From Fortiea sp. LEGE XX443 (lineage in GTDB: Bacteria; Cyanobacteriota; Cyanobacteriia; Cyanobacteriales; Nostocaceae), in contig NZ_JADEXZ010000068.1 in assembly GCF_015206815.1 (NCBI RefSeq), positions 1 to 32,398 of the forward strand: a stretch of 32,398 nt of DNA. Direction: 5' to 3'. Every line of letters begins with the position of its first letter. Position 1 is the first letter of the stretch. Positions 7,537-16,287 of the stretch are shown here, piece after piece. The position numbers and the translations under genes are program-made. The notes beneath the pieces were generated by a model. That model was not told the DNA's origin. It saw nothing but the letters and a program-made list of their open reading frames with translations, and did not search any database.

Positions 7537-8421
7537 ATGAGTAGTTATCAACAGTCTGAAATAGATAAATCCTTACTAGCAGCAGAATTATGTAGTCCCT
7601 TACCAACGGCTAGAAAATTATTTACTTATGCCATGAATGCGATCGCTTTCGCTGCCACTGGTTTAGCGTTAATTCCTTTACTATCTATTTTATGGGAAAT
7701 TCCCAAACGGGGAATACCAGGTTTAAAACCAGACTTATTTTTCAACCCAGTAATTGACTACGGATTTGGTAATGCTATTACCGGAAGTATCACAATTGTG
7801 GCCATTGGTTCCCTATTGAGTATTCCTGTCGGGATATTAACAGGGATATTTTTAGCAGAATTTAATCAAAATAGCCCATTATCTCATTTTGTTCGCTTTA
7901 TCGCTAAAATCATGACGGGTGTGCCTTCAATTATTGTAGGTATGTTTGCTTATGGTGTAATTGTTTTAGTCACCAAAGGATTTAGTGCGATCGCAGGTGG
8001 TTTTGCTTTAGCCGTATTGATATTACCCATAGTCATTCTCACCACAGAAGCAGCCTTAAAACTAGTTCCTATAGATCAACGTCTTGCAGCCGCAGCCTTA
8101 GGAAGTACCCGTTTTCAAACCACTCTTCGCATCGTTGTTAATTCTGCCATACCCGGAATTACTACAGGTATTTTACTCGGCGTAGCTCGTGCATCTGGTG
8201 AAACAGCACCCCTAATATTCACAGCATTGTCCAGTTTAGATTGGTCATCTGGATTATTAAGTCCTACGGCTTCTCTACCAGTGTTAATTTTTAATCTCTA
8301 TAACGATCCAGATCCGCAAAAAAGCCAATTGGTTTGGACTGCTGCTATGGTCTTACTCAGCTTAGTTTTTTGTATTAGTCTGTTTTCGCGCTTAGTTATA
8401 AGTAAGAGCAAGATTAAATAA
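7537..8421 (+). CDS. pstA: Phosphate ABC transporter permease PstA
   Basis: Second permease subunit of the phosphate transporter. I place the start at ATG 7537 (MSSYQQSEIDK). A TTG at 7528 in the same frame would add three residues and cannot be excluded. The 294-residue protein has six hydrophobic spans. Family motifs include GNAITGSITIVAIGS, the periplasmic/membrane segment TGVPSIIVGMFAYG, and the ATPase-docking loop DQRLAAAALGSTRFQTTLRIVV. ARASGETAPLIFTA is the PstA signature. It lies 21 nt after pstC and 42 nt before pstB, in one operon. Confidence 0.95.
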   Translation: MSSYQQSEIDKSLLAAELCSPLPTARKLFTYAMNAIAFAATGLALIPLLSILWEIPKRGIPGLKPDLFFNPVIDYGFGNAITGSITIVAIGSLLSIPVGILTGIFLAEFNQNSPLSHFVRFIAKIMTGVPSIIVGMFAYGVIVLVTKGFSAIAGGFALAVLILPIVILTTEAALKLVPIDQRLAAAALGSTRFQTTLRIVVNSAIPGITTGILLGVARASGETAPLIFTALSSLDWSSGLLSPTASLPVLIFNLYNDPDPQKSQLVWTAAMVLLSLVFCISLFSRLVISKSKIK

Positions 8422-8463
8422 AAACATAGTTTCATTGATATCTATTGTGCCATTTAAGTAAAT

Positions 8464-9243
8464 ATGAATAACTTAATTCCCGCTATACAAGTTAAAAACC
8501 TGAGCTTTTATTACGCTACTTCCAAAGCTATTGAAGGGATATCAATAGATATTTATCAAAACCAAGTCACTGCAATTATTGGGCCTAGTGGTTGTGGTAA
8601 GTCTACTTTTATCAAAACCCTGAATCGCATTAGCGAATTAGAAGGTTCGGTAAAGGTGGAAGGAACAGTAGAGTTTTTTGGTCAGAATATTTATGATCCG
8701 CGGATTAACCTAAATCGCTTGCGTCGTCAAATTGGGATGGTGTTTCAAAAACCCAACCCTTTTCCTCTGAGCATTTATGAAAATGTAGCCTATGGTATCA
8801 GAATAGATGGTAGGCGATCGCAAACAGAATTAGATGAAATTGTTGAATCCGCCTTGAAGGGTGCAGCCCTTTGGAATGAAGTAAAAGATAAGTTAGATAA
8901 ATCTGCTTTGGGACTTTCAGGCGGCCAACAACAGCGGCTCTGCATTGCTCGTGCTTTAGCTATCCAACCAAAAGTTCTGTTAATGGATGAACCTTGTTCA
9001 GCGCTTGATCCCATAGCTACCATGAAAGTTGAAGAACTGATTCATAGTTTGCGATCAGAATTAACAATTGCAATCGTCACCCATAATATGCAGCAAGCAG
9101 CTCGCGTCTCTGATTTTACAGCTTTCTTTAGCACCGATGAGAGTCGTATTGGTCAAATGGTTGAATTTGGTACTACAAGTCAAATATTTAATAGTCCCCT
9201 AGACGCTCGTACTCATGACTATGTTTCAGGGCGTTTCGGTTAA
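8464..9243 (+). CDS. pstB: Phosphate ABC transporter ATPase PstB
   Basis: This cytoplasmic ATPase energises PstCA. The 259-residue protein is full length for PstB (about 250-265). Every motif is canonical: Walker [10 protein letters not shown] (40-48), Q-loop VFQKPNPFP (Q95), signature LSGGQQQR, Walker B LLMDEP, D-loop SALDP and switch His in VTHNMQQ. It is last of pstSCAB. The paralogue at 3348-4142 shares most of its sequence, but that copy has lost Q95, so this one is probably the main ATPase. Confidence 0.95.
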   Translation: MNNLIPAIQVKNLSFYYATSKAIEGISIDIYQNQVTAIIGPSGCGKSTFIKTLNRISELEGSVKVEGTVEFFGQNIYDPRINLNRLRRQIGMVFQKPNPFPLSIYENVAYGIRIDGRRSQTELDEIVESALKGAALWNEVKDKLDKSALGLSGGQQQRLCIARALAIQPKVLLMDEPCSALDPIATMKVEELIHSLRSELTIAIVTHNMQQAARVSDFTAFFSTDESRIGQMVEFGTTSQIFNSPLDARTHDYVSGRFG

Positions 9244-9403
9244 ATTAAATTCTTAACTTTGATTTCAAAAACCAATTTCATTTGTGAAAATCGAGAGGTT
9301 CAGATTGCTGACTGCTTTGAGAAGTCAGGGATATTATTGTTCACGAATCATTCAGGACTGCTATATTAAAGTTATTTTTAGCTGTATTCTCAAACCTAAA
9401 AAA

Positions 9404-10261
9404 ATGAGTTTTAGAGACTGGGTAACCAGGGTGCTTATAATTTCTCTAATGTTCACAGCTTTAAGTGTGGCACTCTTGGCTGGAAAAATAAATCAATCAC
9501 AAATTACCACAATAACGCCATCAAATCAAGAAATTAGTACAAATTGGAGTGAATATCCCCAGGCACAATTACAATCATCAAAAAACCAAGATAAACAATC
9601 TTCAGATAAGACGCAGCAAACCGCAGGAAGATACAGAACTACTCAGGCTTTTGCTAGATATCAACCTCGTTATGAAATTGCAGCGATAGATCCGAGCAAT
9701 TATGGCGATCGCTATACTAAAGATATTAATGGTGTACCTATCAATAATCAACCAATAATCGTACTACATGAAACTGGTTATTCTGCCACCAGCGCAATTA
9801 ATTTCTTTCAAACTCCCCATACAGATGAAAGTGTGCAAGCGAGTTATCATACATTAATCAAGCTAGACGGGACTGTTGTTTATTTAGTCCCTCCAGAAAA
9901 GCGAGCCTTTGGCGCAGCTAATTCAGTATTTGAAAGTGTTAATGGTGCAGAAACTGTGCAGACTAATCGTGGTTTACCGCCATCTGTAAATAATTTTGCT
10001 TATCACGTTTCTTTAGAAACACCACCGGATGGACGCGGTGATAATTACATTAAAGCTCATAGCGGCTACACGCAAGAGCAATATCATTCTCTAGCTTGGT
10101 TAATTGCTCAAAGTCAAATTCCAGAGTATCGCATCACTACCCATCAAGAAGTAGACCGTTCCAATCAAAGAATTGACCCAGTAAGTTTTGATTTTGAGAA
10201 ATTCTTGAATTTACTCAATACCTATCGTCAAATCAACCCAGTTTATCGAGCGCAGGGATAA
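9404..10261 (+). CDS. N-acetylmuramoyl-L-alanine amidase, amidase_2/PGRP fold
   Basis: A Zn-dependent enzyme that cuts the bond between MurNAc and L-alanine in peptidoglycan. I choose ATG 9404, which gives a clean signal-anchor (MSFRDWVTRVLIISLMF...). A GTG at 9284 would add 40 residues that would bury it. After a Gln/Ser-rich linker of about 90 residues comes the catalytic domain. IIVLHETG gives the first Zn histidine, YHTLIKLDG and YHVSLETP follow, and ITTHQEVDRSNQRIDP carries the last His and the Asp of the family's C-terminal motif. The gene follows pstB by 160 nt in the same direction and converges on trxA. Whether it is co-transcribed with pst is unclear. Confidence 0.82.
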   Translation: MSFRDWVTRVLIISLMFTALSVALLAGKINQSQITTITPSNQEISTNWSEYPQAQLQSSKNQDKQSSDKTQQTAGRYRTTQAFARYQPRYEIAAIDPSNYGDRYTKDINGVPINNQPIIVLHETGYSATSAINFFQTPHTDESVQASYHTLIKLDGTVVYLVPPEKRAFGAANSVFESVNGAETVQTNRGLPPSVNNFAYHVSLETPPDGRGDNYIKAHSGYTQEQYHSLAWLIAQSQIPEYRITTHQEVDRSNQRIDPVSFDFEKFLNLLNTYRQINPVYRAQG

Positions 10262-10294
10262 TAAACAAGTCAAAAGTAGGAATTTAGAATTTAG

Positions 10295-10627
10295 TTAAAG
10301 AAGCTTGTCAACAGCGCCGCTAAACTGCTCGTAAGGTGAAACTCCAACGATTTTTTCGGCTAACTCACCATCTTTGAAGATTAAAACGGCGGGAATGCTG
10401 CGAAGACTAAATTTTTTGAACATTGGTTTGTTGTTATCTACGTCTACTTTAACGACCTTGACGCGTCCTTTGTATTCCTCTGCAAGTTGCTCCATTAATG
10501 GACTGATAAGGCGACACGGGCCACACCAAGTAGCAGTAAAGTCAACAACAAGAACTTTTTCTTCAGTTAACAAAACATCAAATTCACTTTCTTGAATGTA
10601 AGCAACTGTACCAGTTTCGGTAGACAT
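10295..10627 (-). CDS. trxA: Thioredoxin
   Basis: A small cytoplasmic disulfide reductase of 110 residues. The active site TATWCGPCR places W34, C35 and C38. The cis-proline motif SIPAVLIF and the buried DVDNN segment are typical of bacterial/m-type thioredoxins. The minus-strand leader has GAGGAA about 8 nt before the ATG. It stands alone, converging with the amidase gene and divergent from the HD-domain gene. It is not next to guaB, so it is probably not the trxA copy linked to the Yfr1 sRNA in many cyanobacteria. It is one of several thioredoxins expected in this type of organism. Confidence 0.93.
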   Translation of the reverse strand: MSTETGTVAYIQESEFDVLLTEEKVLVVDFTATWCGPCRLISPLMEQLAEEYKGRVKVVKVDVDNNKPMFKKFSLRSIPAVLIFKDGELAEKIVGVSPYEQFSGAVDKLL

Positions 10628-10753
10628 TTTTTAATTCCTCAATATCAAACTAAAATTTTAATAACTAAGTGACTATAGAGAGTATATAGTACAAGCGATC
10701 GCAAAATACATTACTCAAAATCACTATTATTGATTGCAGCAATATTAAACAAT

Positions 10754-11422
10754 ATGCCTACAGGCACTCTTACACATATCTTATTTAATCACTGGCAGTA
10801 TACACTGCAATCTTTTGGGGTTGATCAATTAGAGGTGAAAACAACTTTTGCTCAGTTAGTTGAGGCATATTCTACGGCTGGTCGCTACTATCATACACTG
10901 CAACACATTCATTACGTCTTAAATAAAATTCAGATTTTGCAAGCTCATACCAAAGATTTACTTGCTGTACAGCTTGCAGCTTGGTTTCATGATGTAGTTT
11001 ATGATACTCATTCTCAAGATAATGAAGAAAGAAGCGCTGAATATGCTTGTCAGTTATTAAATAGTTTGAAAATTCCTATGAGCCAGATAACAACTGTTAA
11101 GCGTCTCATCCTAAATACCAAATATCACCAAGCAAGTGAAGATGATATTGATAGCCAAATTTTATTAGATGCTGATTTGGCAATTTTAGCGGCTGCTTCA
11201 GTTGATTATCAAGAATATGCTAATGCTATCCGTCAAGAATATGCTTGGGTGGCAGAAACTGAATATATTAAAGGTCGCAAGCAAGTTCTAGAAAAATTTT
11301 TACAAAGACAGCGTATGTATTTTACGCCTTTCATGTTTGAGGTTGCAGAACAATCTGCCAGAGCTAATCTGCAAGCAGAAATTCAAAGTCTTTCTTGTAC
11401 TTCTGTACCTCACAAAATTTAA
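10754..11422 (+). CDS. HD-domain predicted metal-dependent phosphohydrolase (COG4339-like)
   Basis: The 222-residue protein (from ATG 10754; an in-frame TTG at 10730 would add eight residues) belongs to a conserved family of small HD-fold proteins of unknown substrate. Visible metal-site features are RYYHTLQHIHYVL (His), AAWFHDVVYD (the HD pair) and LLDADLAILA (Asp). NEERSAEYACQLL is also characteristic. It is not fused to a sensor or nucleotidyl-transferase domain, so it is unlikely to be a RelA/SpoT or cyclic-di-GMP enzyme. It lies between divergent trxA and the SLH gene with its own upstream region. Confidence 0.8.
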   Translation: MPTGTLTHILFNHWQYTLQSFGVDQLEVKTTFAQLVEAYSTAGRYYHTLQHIHYVLNKIQILQAHTKDLLAVQLAAWFHDVVYDTHSQDNEERSAEYACQLLNSLKIPMSQITTVKRLILNTKYHQASEDDIDSQILLDADLAILAAASVDYQEYANAIRQEYAWVAETEYIKGRKQVLEKFLQRQRMYFTPFMFEVAEQSARANLQAEIQSLSCTSVPHKI

Positions 11423-11520
11423 ATCTGCTGTAAATACCAGCATCGCACTATGTATTTATAGCAAAATGCACTTAGGTTAGGAAATTTTAAAAGCTAAATG
11501 CCAGGAATAGTAAGGCTTTT

Positions 11521-11558
11521 ACCTCCTACCTCCTACTTTCTGCCTCCTGTCTTCTGCC
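11521..11558. repeat. Heptamer STRR-type repeat
   Basis: Consecutive heptamers ACCTCCT, ACCTCCT, ACTTTCT, GCCTCCT and GTCTTCT give a strict 7-bp period of pyrimidine-rich sequence. Such short tandemly repeated repetitive sequences are typical of heterocystous cyanobacteria. It lies in the gap ahead of the SLH gene. Confidence 0.7.
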
Positions 11559-11648
11559 ATAGATGTTAGTTTCATCTGCACAAAGGGATTAATAGGTCAA
11601 GGGAACTTCACAAACCCTTCACTTAATAGCCGATTAGTACGGTGTGAG

Positions 11649-13733
11649 ATGAAACACATAAAAACTCGTTCTTTAGCTCATTTGAGTAAAGTTATTGTTG
11701 CTGCAACCTCTGTAGCAATGTTTTCTCCAATTATTTCAGCATACGCAGCTCCTCGATTCTCTACCACCGTCGCACAAACACCTGTTAACTCCACAAGTCA
11801 ACAACTGTTAGCCGATGAGTTAGCCAGTAATGAATCAGCCTTGCCAGAACCCGTCAAAGTTGCTGTTTTACAGGATATTTCCGGCCGCACAGGCTCGGAA
11901 ATTTCAGGTTTACGTGTCGTTAAAGCTCAACAGCAAACTTGGTCTGATGGCTGTTTGGGTTTAAAAGCCGAAGAAAATTGCTCTCAATCTATAGTACCTG
12001 GTTGGCATGTAGTAGTTGCCAACACAGAGCAAGTTTGGGTATATCGCACTGATAAGTCTGGACGTGTCGCCAAACTAGATGAAGAGTCTACCAAGACTAT
12101 TACAGCTGCGATCGCCCGTCGAGAAACTACCACACGTCAAACCAGCAGCACTACTGCTACCCGACGAACAGTAGTTGCCCAACGCAGCACCCAAGTCAGT
12201 GCAGCTAGTAGAGCAGTCAAAGGGAAAAAGACAGGTTTTAGCCTGGCCATTTTGCAACCATCTGGTAACTTTTCGGAAGTAATTGCCCGCGTTTCCTTGA
12301 AATCTAAACGTAACAAAGGCTACTTAAAAGAAAGGTTTTTGGGTGATTACAAATATAAAGTTAAGCACAAGGCGAAATTTACTAAAGGCATTAAAGCAGG
12401 CGATCGCGTCGTCGTCAGATTATACGATACTCAAAACCGCTTTGTTGGCTACAGCGAATTTGAATGTTTGCCAGCATTCAGCAGTGTTAACCTGATTTTG
12501 TCTGCTAATCCTAGTGAATATCAAGTTGTCCGCACTGTATATGGAGTCGATGCTAATGAAGACGGCACAATTGACTCAGGTACTAGCAGCTATGACTACT
12601 TCACTCAAGTCAGTGACCAACGAGTAACTTTCCTTAGCAGTTCCCAAACTGTTAAAGTTAGCCAGTTCCAGACAGAAGGCTTCTCATCAGTTGCGACAAA
12701 TAGCGTCTATCCCACCTCCTTTAGCAGTGGTCAATTCGCTTTAGTTCGTCAAACAATTAGCAGCTTCAGTTACAACTTGGCAGAAGCTTTAAAAGCTGAA
12801 CCCGGTCGCTTAGTAGAACTCAATGAAGTCAGTGATGACGATAGTTCTACATATGATATTGGTCAGATGATGATGAGTTACCGGGCAATCGGCGTAGCCC
12901 AAGGTATCCAAACTAAATTTAGCGATGTTTCGACCAACCACTGGGCTGGTGACTTTATTGCAGAGTTGGCAGCTTTGCAAGTTATTCAAGGCTTTCCTGA
13001 TGGTACTTTCCGCCCTGACGAACAGGTAACTCGCGCCCAATTTGCGGCGATGATTAGCCAAGCCTTTGAAAAAGTAAACATTCGTCAGGCAGTTAGTTTT
13101 AGAGACGTATCTACTAAATATTGGGCTTACGGTGCTATCCGCGAAGCTTATTCTAGAGGCTTTTTAGGAGTTTCTGGTAATAATTTCAACCCCACTCAAG
13201 CCTTATCTCGTCTGGAAGTTCTGTTATCGTTAGCACGAGGGCTAAACTACACCTTTAGCGGTTCCACAGAGTCAATTTTGACCGCTTACTCTGATGCTGC
13301 AACTATTCGTAGCGATGTGCGTAATGCGATCGCAGCACTCACAGAACGAGGTATTGTTGTCAATTATCCCAATGTCCAGACTCTCAATGCTGACAAAGTA
13401 GCAACCAGATCAGAAGTTTGCGCTTTGATATACAAAGCATTGGTTAGCGCTGGCGAAGTAGCAGATATATCGTCTCAATACAACGTTCAACAAACAGAGA
13501 CAGAACAATCTGTTGATGACGACGATGACGATGACGATGATGATAAAAAAGTCCGTCGCCGTGATGATGATGACGATGACGATGACGACGACGATGATGA
13601 TGATGATGACAAAAAACGTCGTCGCAATTGTAACCAAGGAATTGGTAACGGTTCTGAGGGTTGTGACCCCGGTAATTCTCGCCCCCACGGTGGTAGTAAT
13701 GACGAAGGTGGTAGAACTCCCGGTAGAAGGTAA
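11649..13733 (+). CDS. SLH-domain surface protein with poly-aspartate tail
   Basis: A 694-residue exported protein. A signal peptide (about 1-34, ending SAYAAP) is followed by a cyanobacterial domain containing TWSDGCLGLK and VPGWHVVVA. A basic middle region then includes a calcium-loop-like DANEDGTID (301-309). Three SLH repeats begin near 421 (FSDVSTNHWAGDFIAELA), 482 (FRDVSTKYWAYGAIREA) and 545; such repeats bind cell-wall polymer or anchor outer-membrane proteins. The tail is unusual: 10 Asp (623-632), KKVRRR, 16 Asp (639-654), KKRRR, then a Gly/Asn-rich end with two Cys. There is no beta-barrel sequence, so it is not a Slr/Som-type porin. A strong terminator follows. GGTGTGAG directly precedes the ATG. 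The role is unknown; surface calcium binding is an inference. Confidence 0.85.
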   Translation: MKHIKTRSLAHLSKVIVAATSVAMFSPIISAYAAPRFSTTVAQTPVNSTSQQLLADELASNESALPEPVKVAVLQDISGRTGSEISGLRVVKAQQQTWSDGCLGLKAEENCSQSIVPGWHVVVANTEQVWVYRTDKSGRVAKLDEESTKTITAAIARRETTTRQTSSTTATRRTVVAQRSTQVSAASRAVKGKKTGFSLAILQPSGNFSEVIARVSLKSKRNKGYLKERFLGDYKYKVKHKAKFTKGIKAGDRVVVRLYDTQNRFVGYSEFECLPAFSSVNLILSANPSEYQVVRTVYGVDANEDGTIDSGTSSYDYFTQVSDQRVTFLSSSQTVKVSQFQTEGFSSVATNSVYPTSFSSGQFALVRQTISSFSYNLAEALKAEPGRLVELNEVSDDDSSTYDIGQMMMSYRAIGVAQGIQTKFSDVSTNHWAGDFIAELAALQVIQGFPDGTFRPDEQVTRAQFAAMISQAFEKVNIRQAVSFRDVSTKYWAYGAIREAYSRGFLGVSGNNFNPTQALSRLEVLLSLARGLNYTFSGSTESILTAYSDAATIRSDVRNAIAALTERGIVVNYPNVQTLNADKVATRSEVCALIYKALVSAGEVADISSQYNVQQTETEQSVDDDDDDDDDDKKVRRRDDDDDDDDDDDDDDDDKKRRRNCNQGIGNGSEGCDPGNSRPHGGSNDEGGRTPGRR
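13515..13624. repeat. GAT/GAC trinucleotide tract in the SLH gene
   Basis: Ten then sixteen Asp codons, a mix of GAT and GAC, each followed by AAA AAA and a cluster of CGT/CGC codons. The block (Asp)n-Lys-Lys-(Val)-Arg3 therefore occurs twice. The mixed codon use makes the tract less prone to slippage than a pure microsatellite, but copy-number change between strains would stay in frame. Confidence 0.85.
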
Positions 13734-13795
13734 CACCAAAGTTTAGTAGAAACGCTATTCATCGTCTCTACTAATGCACAGTAGGATAAAAATCA

Positions 13796-13832
13796 AAGGT
13801 AAAAGTCATGTATGACTTTTACCTTCTTTTTT
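13796..13832 (+). terminator. Rho-independent terminator after the SLH gene
   Basis: AAGGTAAAAGTCA (13796-13808) and TGACTTTTACCTT (13813-13825) form a perfect 13-bp stem with a TGTA loop, followed by CTTTTTT. It lies between two converging genes (SLH and mscS) and the other strand is also T-rich beyond the stem, so it may work both ways. A second imperfect stem lies at 13744-13772. Confidence 0.9.
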
Positions 13833-13867
13833 GCATAGATTTCATGTAATCCCAATTCAAAAAATAT

Positions 13868-14887
13868 TTAATTTGGATTATTTTGGATATAAATATCCCT
13901 AATTGGGAAAGGAATTGAAATGCCTAATTCCTGATAACGTTTGTGTAATTTCTTGACAAATAGATGTTTACCTATCCTCTGGTCAAAGTATTCGCTTACT
14001 CGCATGTAAAGAGTAAAATCTATACTAAAATCTCCAAAGGTATGAAATCTAATGTATGGCTCATTGGCGATTAGTTCAGGTGCAATCTCTCGCATCACTT
14101 CTTTAGCAACTTCTACAGTAGCTCTTTCTACTTGTTCTAAATCACTGTCGTAACTCACCCCAACATTCATCGTTAAAGTAATTTCTTTAGCAGGAAGATG
14201 ATAGTTGATAAAAATTGCCGAAGCTAACTTAGAGTTAGGGACAATCACCACATTATTTGAAAGCTCTTTAATAGTAGTATTGCGCCACGTAATATCTGTC
14301 ACATAACCCTCATGCCCGGCATCTAATTTTACATAATCTCCAGTTCTTACCTGTTTAGAAATAATTAAATAAAAACCAGAAAATAAATTTGCTAGTGTAT
14401 CTTGTAGCGCCAAACCAACGGCAATACCACCAATTCCTAAAGTTGTAACTATCGGTGTGATTTCCACACCTACTGTTTGTAGTATGATTAATGTACCTAA
14501 AACTAAAACAGCAGCTTTGGCAAGATTAGAAATTAGTGAAGTTGAAACCCCTTCAGTTTTCCGAATAAATATATTTACAAAACCAGCAGTCAGCCTTGAC
14601 AAAACTAAAGTGACTGAAAACAGAAAAATAATTGTGATGATTTTTTGCAGAACAATCTTTAAGTCTGGATTAATATTAGGAGAAGCAGCAACTAAAGCTG
14701 ATGAAAAACCAGACAAGACAAACCAAATAAAAGTTACGCGATGTAAAGCTTGGAAAATTATCCTACTTCCAGGAATATTTTTCTGAATAAGGATTTTTTT
14801 TAATTTTTGAAACAGAAATTTTTCACATATTAATCCAGTTAGCAAGCTAACTACAATAAGTGCGATTGGGAGAATCCATTGCGTCAT
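13868..14887 (-). CDS. MscS-family mechanosensitive channel
   Basis: A 339-residue inner-membrane channel expected to open under hypo-osmotic membrane tension. Hydrophobic spans lie at about 4-22, 52-70, 83-108 and 125-145. The pore-lining helix follows (TTLGIGGIAVGLALQDTLA, then NLFSGFYLIIS), with the Gly/Ala packing pattern of MscS TM3. The beta domain starts with VRTGDYVKLD and contains the conserved NNVVIVPNSKLAS. The C-terminal alpha/beta vestibule runs to ISIPFPIRDIYI. It has one more N-terminal span than E. coli MscS, a common variation. It is transcribed toward the SLH gene. The substrate preference of the channel cannot be read. Confidence 0.9.
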   Translation of the reverse strand: MTQWILPIALIVVSLLTGLICEKFLFQKLKKILIQKNIPGSRIIFQALHRVTFIWFVLSGFSSALVAASPNINPDLKIVLQKIITIIFLFSVTLVLSRLTAGFVNIFIRKTEGVSTSLISNLAKAAVLVLGTLIILQTVGVEITPIVTTLGIGGIAVGLALQDTLANLFSGFYLIISKQVRTGDYVKLDAGHEGYVTDITWRNTTIKELSNNVVIVPNSKLASAIFINYHLPAKEITLTMNVGVSYDSDLEQVERATVEVAKEVMREIAPELIANEPYIRFHTFGDFSIDFTLYMRVSEYFDQRIGKHLFVKKLHKRYQELGISIPFPIRDIYIQNNPN

Positions 14888-15131
14888 GATTAATTTTATT
14901 TTTTATGCTTAACTACAAAAAATCAAACAACATAAGTTATTTTAATTTAATTGTGTATATTTTACCTTAGAAGGTGAAAGATTAATTAAAATTCAAAATA
15001 TTTTTGAGATAATTCATCAGAAAAATCATCAATTTGCTTTGCTTTGTATATCCAAACAAGTCAATCAATTTTATTACATTGGACAGTAATAGACTATTGC
15101 TAAATCTTGTATTGTTGGTTGAAATTTACCT

Positions 15132-16049
15132 ATGGACTTGCCAATAATTTATCATTCAAACTATGTTGCACCCTTACCTGAAGGGCATCGTTTCCCGATG
15201 TCCAAGTTCGGCAAACTGTATAAAGTATTGCTGAATGACGGTGTAGCACAAGCAGAACAGTTTCACACGCCACAACTTCCACCCCAAGAGTTGATCGAAT
15301 TAGTTCATACACCAGATTACGTTAAAGCATATTGTGAGGGAACCCTAGATTTTAAAGCACAGCGCCGTATTGGATTGCCTTGGAGTCCAGCCCTAATGAA
15401 TCGTACCTGTGTAGCGGTTGGTGGTACAATTCTTACGGCTCAGATGGCTTTAAGCCAGGGTTTAGCTTGCAATACTGCTGGTGGTACTCATCATGCTTTT
15501 CCCAATTATGGGTCTGGTTTTTGTATTTTCAATGATTTGGCGATCGCCTGTCGCGTTGTACAAAAACAGGGACTCGCGCAAAAAATCCTGATTGTAGATT
15601 TAGATGTCCATCAAGGAGACGGTACGGCGTTTATCTTCCAAGATGATGATAGTGTATTTACTTTCTCCATGCACTGTGAAGTAAATTTCCCAGGAACTAA
15701 GCAACAAAGCGATCTAGATGTTCCTCTACCCGTGGGTATGGAAGATGACGCTTACCTACAAACTTTGGCGAATTACTTACCAGATTTATTATCTGAGGTC
15801 AAACCAGACTTAGTATTTTATGATGCTGGCGTTGATCCGCATATAGGCGATCGCTTAGGTAAATTAGCTTTAACTGATACTGGCATTTTCCGCCGCGAAA
15901 TGCAGGTTTTAAGTACCTGTGTCAGTGCAGGTTATCCCGTCGCTTGCGTCATTGGTGGGGGTTATGCTGATGACATGAATTCTCTTGTTTGGCGACATTC
16001 TTTACTGCATCGCGCCGCTAGTCAGGTTTACCATCAATTTCAACTTTAA
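15132..16049 (+). CDS. Histone-deacetylase-family (AcuC-like) deacetylase
   Basis: A 305-residue Zn-dependent deacetylase of the HDAC superfamily. In bacteria members act on acetylated lysines, acetylated polyamines or other acyl amides. Catalytic residues are visible: the tandem histidines in GGTHHAF (H120, H121), the Zn ligands in VDLDVHQGDGT (D158, H160) and GVDPH (D235), and the transition-state tyrosine in IGGGYADD. It is short compared with AcuC (about 380) and lacks extensions. It has its own upstream gap of 240 nt and no obvious partner acetyltransferase nearby, so the substrate cannot be inferred. Confidence 0.9.
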   Translation: MDLPIIYHSNYVAPLPEGHRFPMSKFGKLYKVLLNDGVAQAEQFHTPQLPPQELIELVHTPDYVKAYCEGTLDFKAQRRIGLPWSPALMNRTCVAVGGTILTAQMALSQGLACNTAGGTHHAFPNYGSGFCIFNDLAIACRVVQKQGLAQKILIVDLDVHQGDGTAFIFQDDDSVFTFSMHCEVNFPGTKQQSDLDVPLPVGMEDDAYLQTLANYLPDLLSEVKPDLVFYDAGVDPHIGDRLGKLALTDTGIFRREMQVLSTCVSAGYPVACVIGGGYADDMNSLVWRHSLLHRAASQVYHQFQL

Positions 16050-16287
16050 AGAAAAAGCAGAATAATTAGTAGGGTTTTTCAACCTAATGTACTACGTGAA
16101 TCTCTATACCAAGAGAGAAATAAAATTTATACTTTGGTTTTAAGTAATTTTTAAAGAATAAAGCAATTAGTTTGTCGCTATAAATTATCTGCTAAAAGAT
16201 TCTTAACGTTCAGATAACGGCAATGTCAGCACAGAAAATCGTCTAATTCGATACAATTAATAGGCTGGGAGACCCAAGGAGAACTTA

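Noticed and set aside
9284-9403. N-terminal extension of the amidase from GTG 9284
   Set aside because: The 40 added residues would precede a typical signal anchor that starts at ATG 9404.
13487-13762. Minus-strand ORF rich in poly-Ser
   Set aside because: It is the complement of the GAT/GAC tract in the SLH gene; the plus-strand frame has the signal peptide, SLH domains and terminator.
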